From an uncultured Saprospiraceae bacterium (GTDB lineage Bacteria; Bacteroidota; Bacteroidia; Chitinophagales; Saprospiraceae): a stretch of 18,352 nt of DNA. Under the pieces are notes generated by a model. It had not been told where the DNA came from, did not search any database, and saw only the letters and a program-made list of their open reading frames with translations. This document shows, in pieces, positions 15,954-18,352 of this stretch (positions are counted from its first letter, which is position 1; each line of letters starts with the position of its first letter). The stretch spans positions 1 through 18,352 of the forward strand of contig CALCSX010000144.1 in assembly GCA_937894165.1 (NCBI GenBank), read 5' to 3'. A program made the translations under genes and the position numbers.

Positions 15954-16385
15954 TCACTTCGAGATTGAAATAGCTGTAAAACGAAGGCTTGATTGTAATT
16001 AAAGGATGGCATCACCGGAACCCCTCCCACGACCCTCATCGTCCGGTCGCTATGTTGCACTGCTCGCTATTCGCTCGGTCTTATCAGACCGTCTTCCTTT
16101 GGTCGACGCAGTTCCACAGCGCTGATGCGGATTTTATACAAGAAAAGTCCAAATATTGCCTTGTGCACTTGAAAATACCTAGTTTAAGGTTTAGAATATT
16201 GGATATTTGTCGAAAATTTTTAAAAACGTGAAGTTTAAAATTACCGCCATTCACGCTATTTTGATTATTTTTTAGCCTTTAAAATCCCCTTTCGTCTAAT
16301 TTACACGTCCTTAGGTCTAAAACTAGTCCTAGGTCAAACTTTTATTCGTAAATTGTGGTTTTTCTAGCCAGATAAACTATTTATT
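15954..16385. other. 432-base gap with a GC-rich block, no gene
   Basis: The gap has three parts: a short AT-rich stretch after the PorU2-like stop with no clear terminator, a GC-rich block at about 16006-16130, and an AT-rich leader of about 250 bases before the peptidase gene. In the leader, CCTTAGGTCTAAAACT (16309-16324) and CCTAGGTCAAACT (16328-16340) form an imperfect direct repeat with TAGGTC spaced 18 bases apart. I found no good TAnnTTTG motif. The 80-codon reading frame at 15989-16231 has no coding character. Confidence 0.55.
16006..16130. repeat. GC-rich block, probable remnant of a dispersed repeat
   Basis: About 125 bases, starting at ATGGCATCACCGGAACCCC and ending at CGCTGATGCGG, are clearly richer in G and C than the AT-rich bases on both sides. 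The block contains a hairpin CGGTCT-tatc-AGACCG (16076-16091) and a second GGTCGAC at 16101-16107. The sharp edges and odd composition suggest an inserted, partly decayed repeat or a structured RNA; there is no second copy in this window to confirm the repeat reading. Confidence 0.4.
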
Positions 16386-18260
16386 ATGATTTACAAAACA
16401 ATAATGATTGCCGCTATGATGGTATTTTCTACAGCTATCGCTGTTAGTCAAATGAAAGTTCGTGAAGAACTGGACGATAAGTACAAATGGAATTTAACAG
16501 ACTTATTTGCTACCGAAGATGCCTGGAAGGCTGAAAAGGACAGAATGAAGCAAGAAATGCAAAAAGTCAGCGAATTTAAGGGAAAGCTAACTGAATCCCC
16601 TCAAACACTTTTAAAAGCCTTAGAATTTAATTCTAATCTTGCAAAGGAAATGACTAGGCTCTACTCTTATGCAGCGATGTCTTCTGACCAGGACACTAGA
16701 GTGACTAAGTACGCAGGGATGAAACAGGAAATGCAACAAATCTTCTCCCAGTTCGGCGCACTTGCCTCTTATATGGAGCCTGAATTATTGCAGCTTGAAG
16801 AAAGTCAGATTGACAAATTCATTGCGGAAGAAAAAGGCTTGAAGGTCTATGAATTTTATCTGAAAGATTTACTTAGAAAGAGAGCACACAGAGGCTCCGA
16901 GGAAGTGGAGAAAGTGATAGCTTACTCCTCTTTAATGTCAGGTAATGCCTCTAATATATTCAGTACTTTCTTCAACGCTGAATTCCCACATGCTGAGGTG
17001 GAACTCAACGGCGAAAAAGTAAAATTGAACTCCTCTAATTTCTCCCTTCACAGAGCTAGCGAAGACAGAGAAATCAGAAAGACGGTATTCGAAGCATATT
17101 TCAAAAAATTGAACGAATTCCAAAGAACTTTTGGAGCGCAGTTATACGGTAATATCAACGCTGCATTATTCTCAACAAAGGCCAGAAATTATAACAGCAC
17201 ACTTGAAAGAGCCTTGGATGGTGGAAATATTCCTACCGATGTGTTCCATAATTTGGTATCCAATGTCAATGAGAACCTAGAGACTTTTCATCGCTACTTA
17301 AGCCTTAGAAAGAGAATGATGGGATTGGATCAGTTGCATTATTACGATCTGTACGCACCACTTGTGGAAGCTGTGGATCTGGAATACTCTGTTGAAGAAG
17401 CTGTGGAAAATATTTTAGCTTCATTGAAGCCACTCGGAACGAATTATGTTGAAGTATCCACTAAAGCTTTTAACGAAAGATGGATCGATATGTACCCTAA
17501 CGAAGGCAAGAGATCAGGCGCTTACTCCAATGGCTCAGCTTACGATGTACATCCTTATATATTGATGAATTACAACGGAAAGTACAATGACATGACCACA
17601 TTGACACACGAGTTGGGTCACACCATGCACAGTTATTTGACAAATAAAAAGCAGCCTTTTGCGAACGCTAATTATGCCATTTTCGTAGCGGAAGTTGCTT
17701 CTACATTGAATGAAGAGCTTTTGAATGATTACATTTTGAAACAAATTAAGGATGAAAAGGTGAAGCTTTCTATCTTAGGTAACTACCTGGAAGGGGCGAA
17801 AGGAACCTTGTTTAGACAAACACAATTTGCAGAATTTGAATTGATGATGCACGATAGAGTTTCTAAAGGAGAAGCATTGACTGGGGAAGAATTTGATAAA
17901 ATGTATCTTGAATTGACAAGAAAATATTACGGTCACGACAAAGGTATCTGTATAGTGGATGATTACATCAAATCAGAATGGTCATACATTCCACATTTCT
18001 ACTACAATTATTATGTATATCAATATGCTACATCTTTCACAGCTTCAACAGCTTTGTCTGAGAAAGTACTGAACGGCACCGATGCAGACAGAAAGAAATA
18101 TCTCGATTTTCTAGCTTCAGGAAGCACCAAATATCCGGTCGATTTGTTAGTCGATGCAGGTGTAGATATGAATACTTCCGAACCTTTCGATCTTACTATT
18201 GCTAAAATCAACAAGGTGATGGACGAGATGGAGGCTATCCTAGATAAGATGGGCAAGTAA
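16386..18260 (+). CDS. pepF: Exported oligoendopeptidase F-like metallopeptidase (M3B family)
   Basis: A 624-residue zinc peptidase that cleaves short peptides. Residues 1-22 look like a Sec signal peptide (MIAAMMVFSTAIAVSQ, no lipobox Cys), so the protein should be periplasmic, unlike the usual cytosolic PepF. The body has the PepF N-terminal part (YKWNLTDLFATEDAWKAE, about 33-50), a long helical region, and the catalytic site H408-E-L-G-H412 with a third zinc ligand E436 in FVAEVASTLNE. The C-terminal region (KSEWSYIPHFYYNYYVYQYATS) is the conserved peptide-binding end of M3B enzymes. Length matches the family plus the signal peptide. It stands alone: the gene before it is 432 bases away, and the last 92 bases of the window after it hold nothing recognisable. 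It may trim peptides released in the periplasm. Confidence 0.92.
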   Translation: MIYKTIMIAAMMVFSTAIAVSQMKVREELDDKYKWNLTDLFATEDAWKAEKDRMKQEMQKVSEFKGKLTESPQTLLKALEFNSNLAKEMTRLYSYAAMSSDQDTRVTKYAGMKQEMQQIFSQFGALASYMEPELLQLEESQIDKFIAEEKGLKVYEFYLKDLLRKRAHRGSEEVEKVIAYSSLMSGNASNIFSTFFNAEFPHAEVELNGEKVKLNSSNFSLHRASEDREIRKTVFEAYFKKLNEFQRTFGAQLYGNINAALFSTKARNYNSTLERALDGGNIPTDVFHNLVSNVNENLETFHRYLSLRKRMMGLDQLHYYDLYAPLVEAVDLEYSVEEAVENILASLKPLGTNYVEVSTKAFNERWIDMYPNEGKRSGAYSNGSAYDVHPYILMNYNGKYNDMTTLTHELGHTMHSYLTNKKQPFANANYAIFVAEVASTLNEELLNDYILKQIKDEKVKLSILGNYLEGAKGTLFRQTQFAEFELMMHDRVSKGEALTGEEFDKMYLELTRKYYGHDKGICIVDDYIKSEWSYIPHFYYNYYVYQYATSFTASTALSEKVLNGTDADRKKYLDFLASGSTKYPVDLLVDAGVDMNTSEPFDLTIAKINKVMDEMEAILDKMGK

Positions 18261-18352
18261 TTTTTACCAATATTGAATCACTGCAAGAAATTCCCATTTA
18301 CTGCGTTACTCTCGTATTTGAATCAGTCATTTATTTCCTATAAACTCCTTGG

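Noticed and set aside
15989..16231. 80-codon plus-strand frame in the gap before the peptidase
   Set aside because: It spans the GC-rich block and AT-rich flank with no coding character or recognisable domain.

Overview
The window looks like a chromosomal segment of a Bacteroidota bacterium, most likely of the Cytophagales type. This rests on a PorU2-like protein of the type IX secretion system with a FlgD-like C-terminus, Bacteroidota-style -7 promoter motifs (TAnnTTTG), AT-rich DNA with little Shine-Dalgarno sequence, single-domain Rcp1-like receivers, and short dispersed repeats between genes. No rRNA, tRNA, integrase, transposase or CRISPR array was seen.

Bases 1-4948 (plus strand) form a signalling island: the 3' part of a multi-PAS histidine kinase (its start lies outside the window), a stand-alone cobalamin-binding protein with a CarH-like cap and B12 domain, an Rcp1-like receiver, a receiver-PAS protein that ends in a histidine-bearing dimerisation domain without an ATPase domain, and a last receiver whose start overlaps the previous stop by 4 bases. 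None of the genes has a DNA-binding or enzymatic output domain. A plausible reading, which is inference, is a light- or B12-responsive phosphorelay whose output acts by protein contact or lies elsewhere. This is the most interesting part of the window.

Bases 5000-6576 (plus) carry a small acidic protein with an Asp/Glu tail, a long near-perfect inverted repeat, and a thioredoxin-reductase-like flavoprotein with a CPYC redox pair. Bases 6577-7110, between convergent genes, hold no gene but many imperfect short repeats. Bases 7111-9219 (minus) are an operon-like run: an MsrB-MsrA fusion, a PabA/TrpG-type glutamine amidotransferase and a GNAT acetyltransferase that overlaps it by 4 bases. A repeat-bearing gap of about 300 bases separates this run from a membrane-bound family 2 glycosyltransferase (9518-10645, minus).

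Bases 10926-15953 (plus) encode the very large exported PorU2-like C25-family protein, which appears to carry an inserted ILEI/FAM3-like domain. After a 432-base gap containing a GC-rich block comes an exported M3-family oligoendopeptidase F-like protein (16386-18260). Apart from the first island and the minus-strand run, the neighbours do not form an obvious single pathway. The repair enzyme MsrBA and the CPYC flavoprotein share a thiol-redox theme but are on opposite strands and not co-transcribed.
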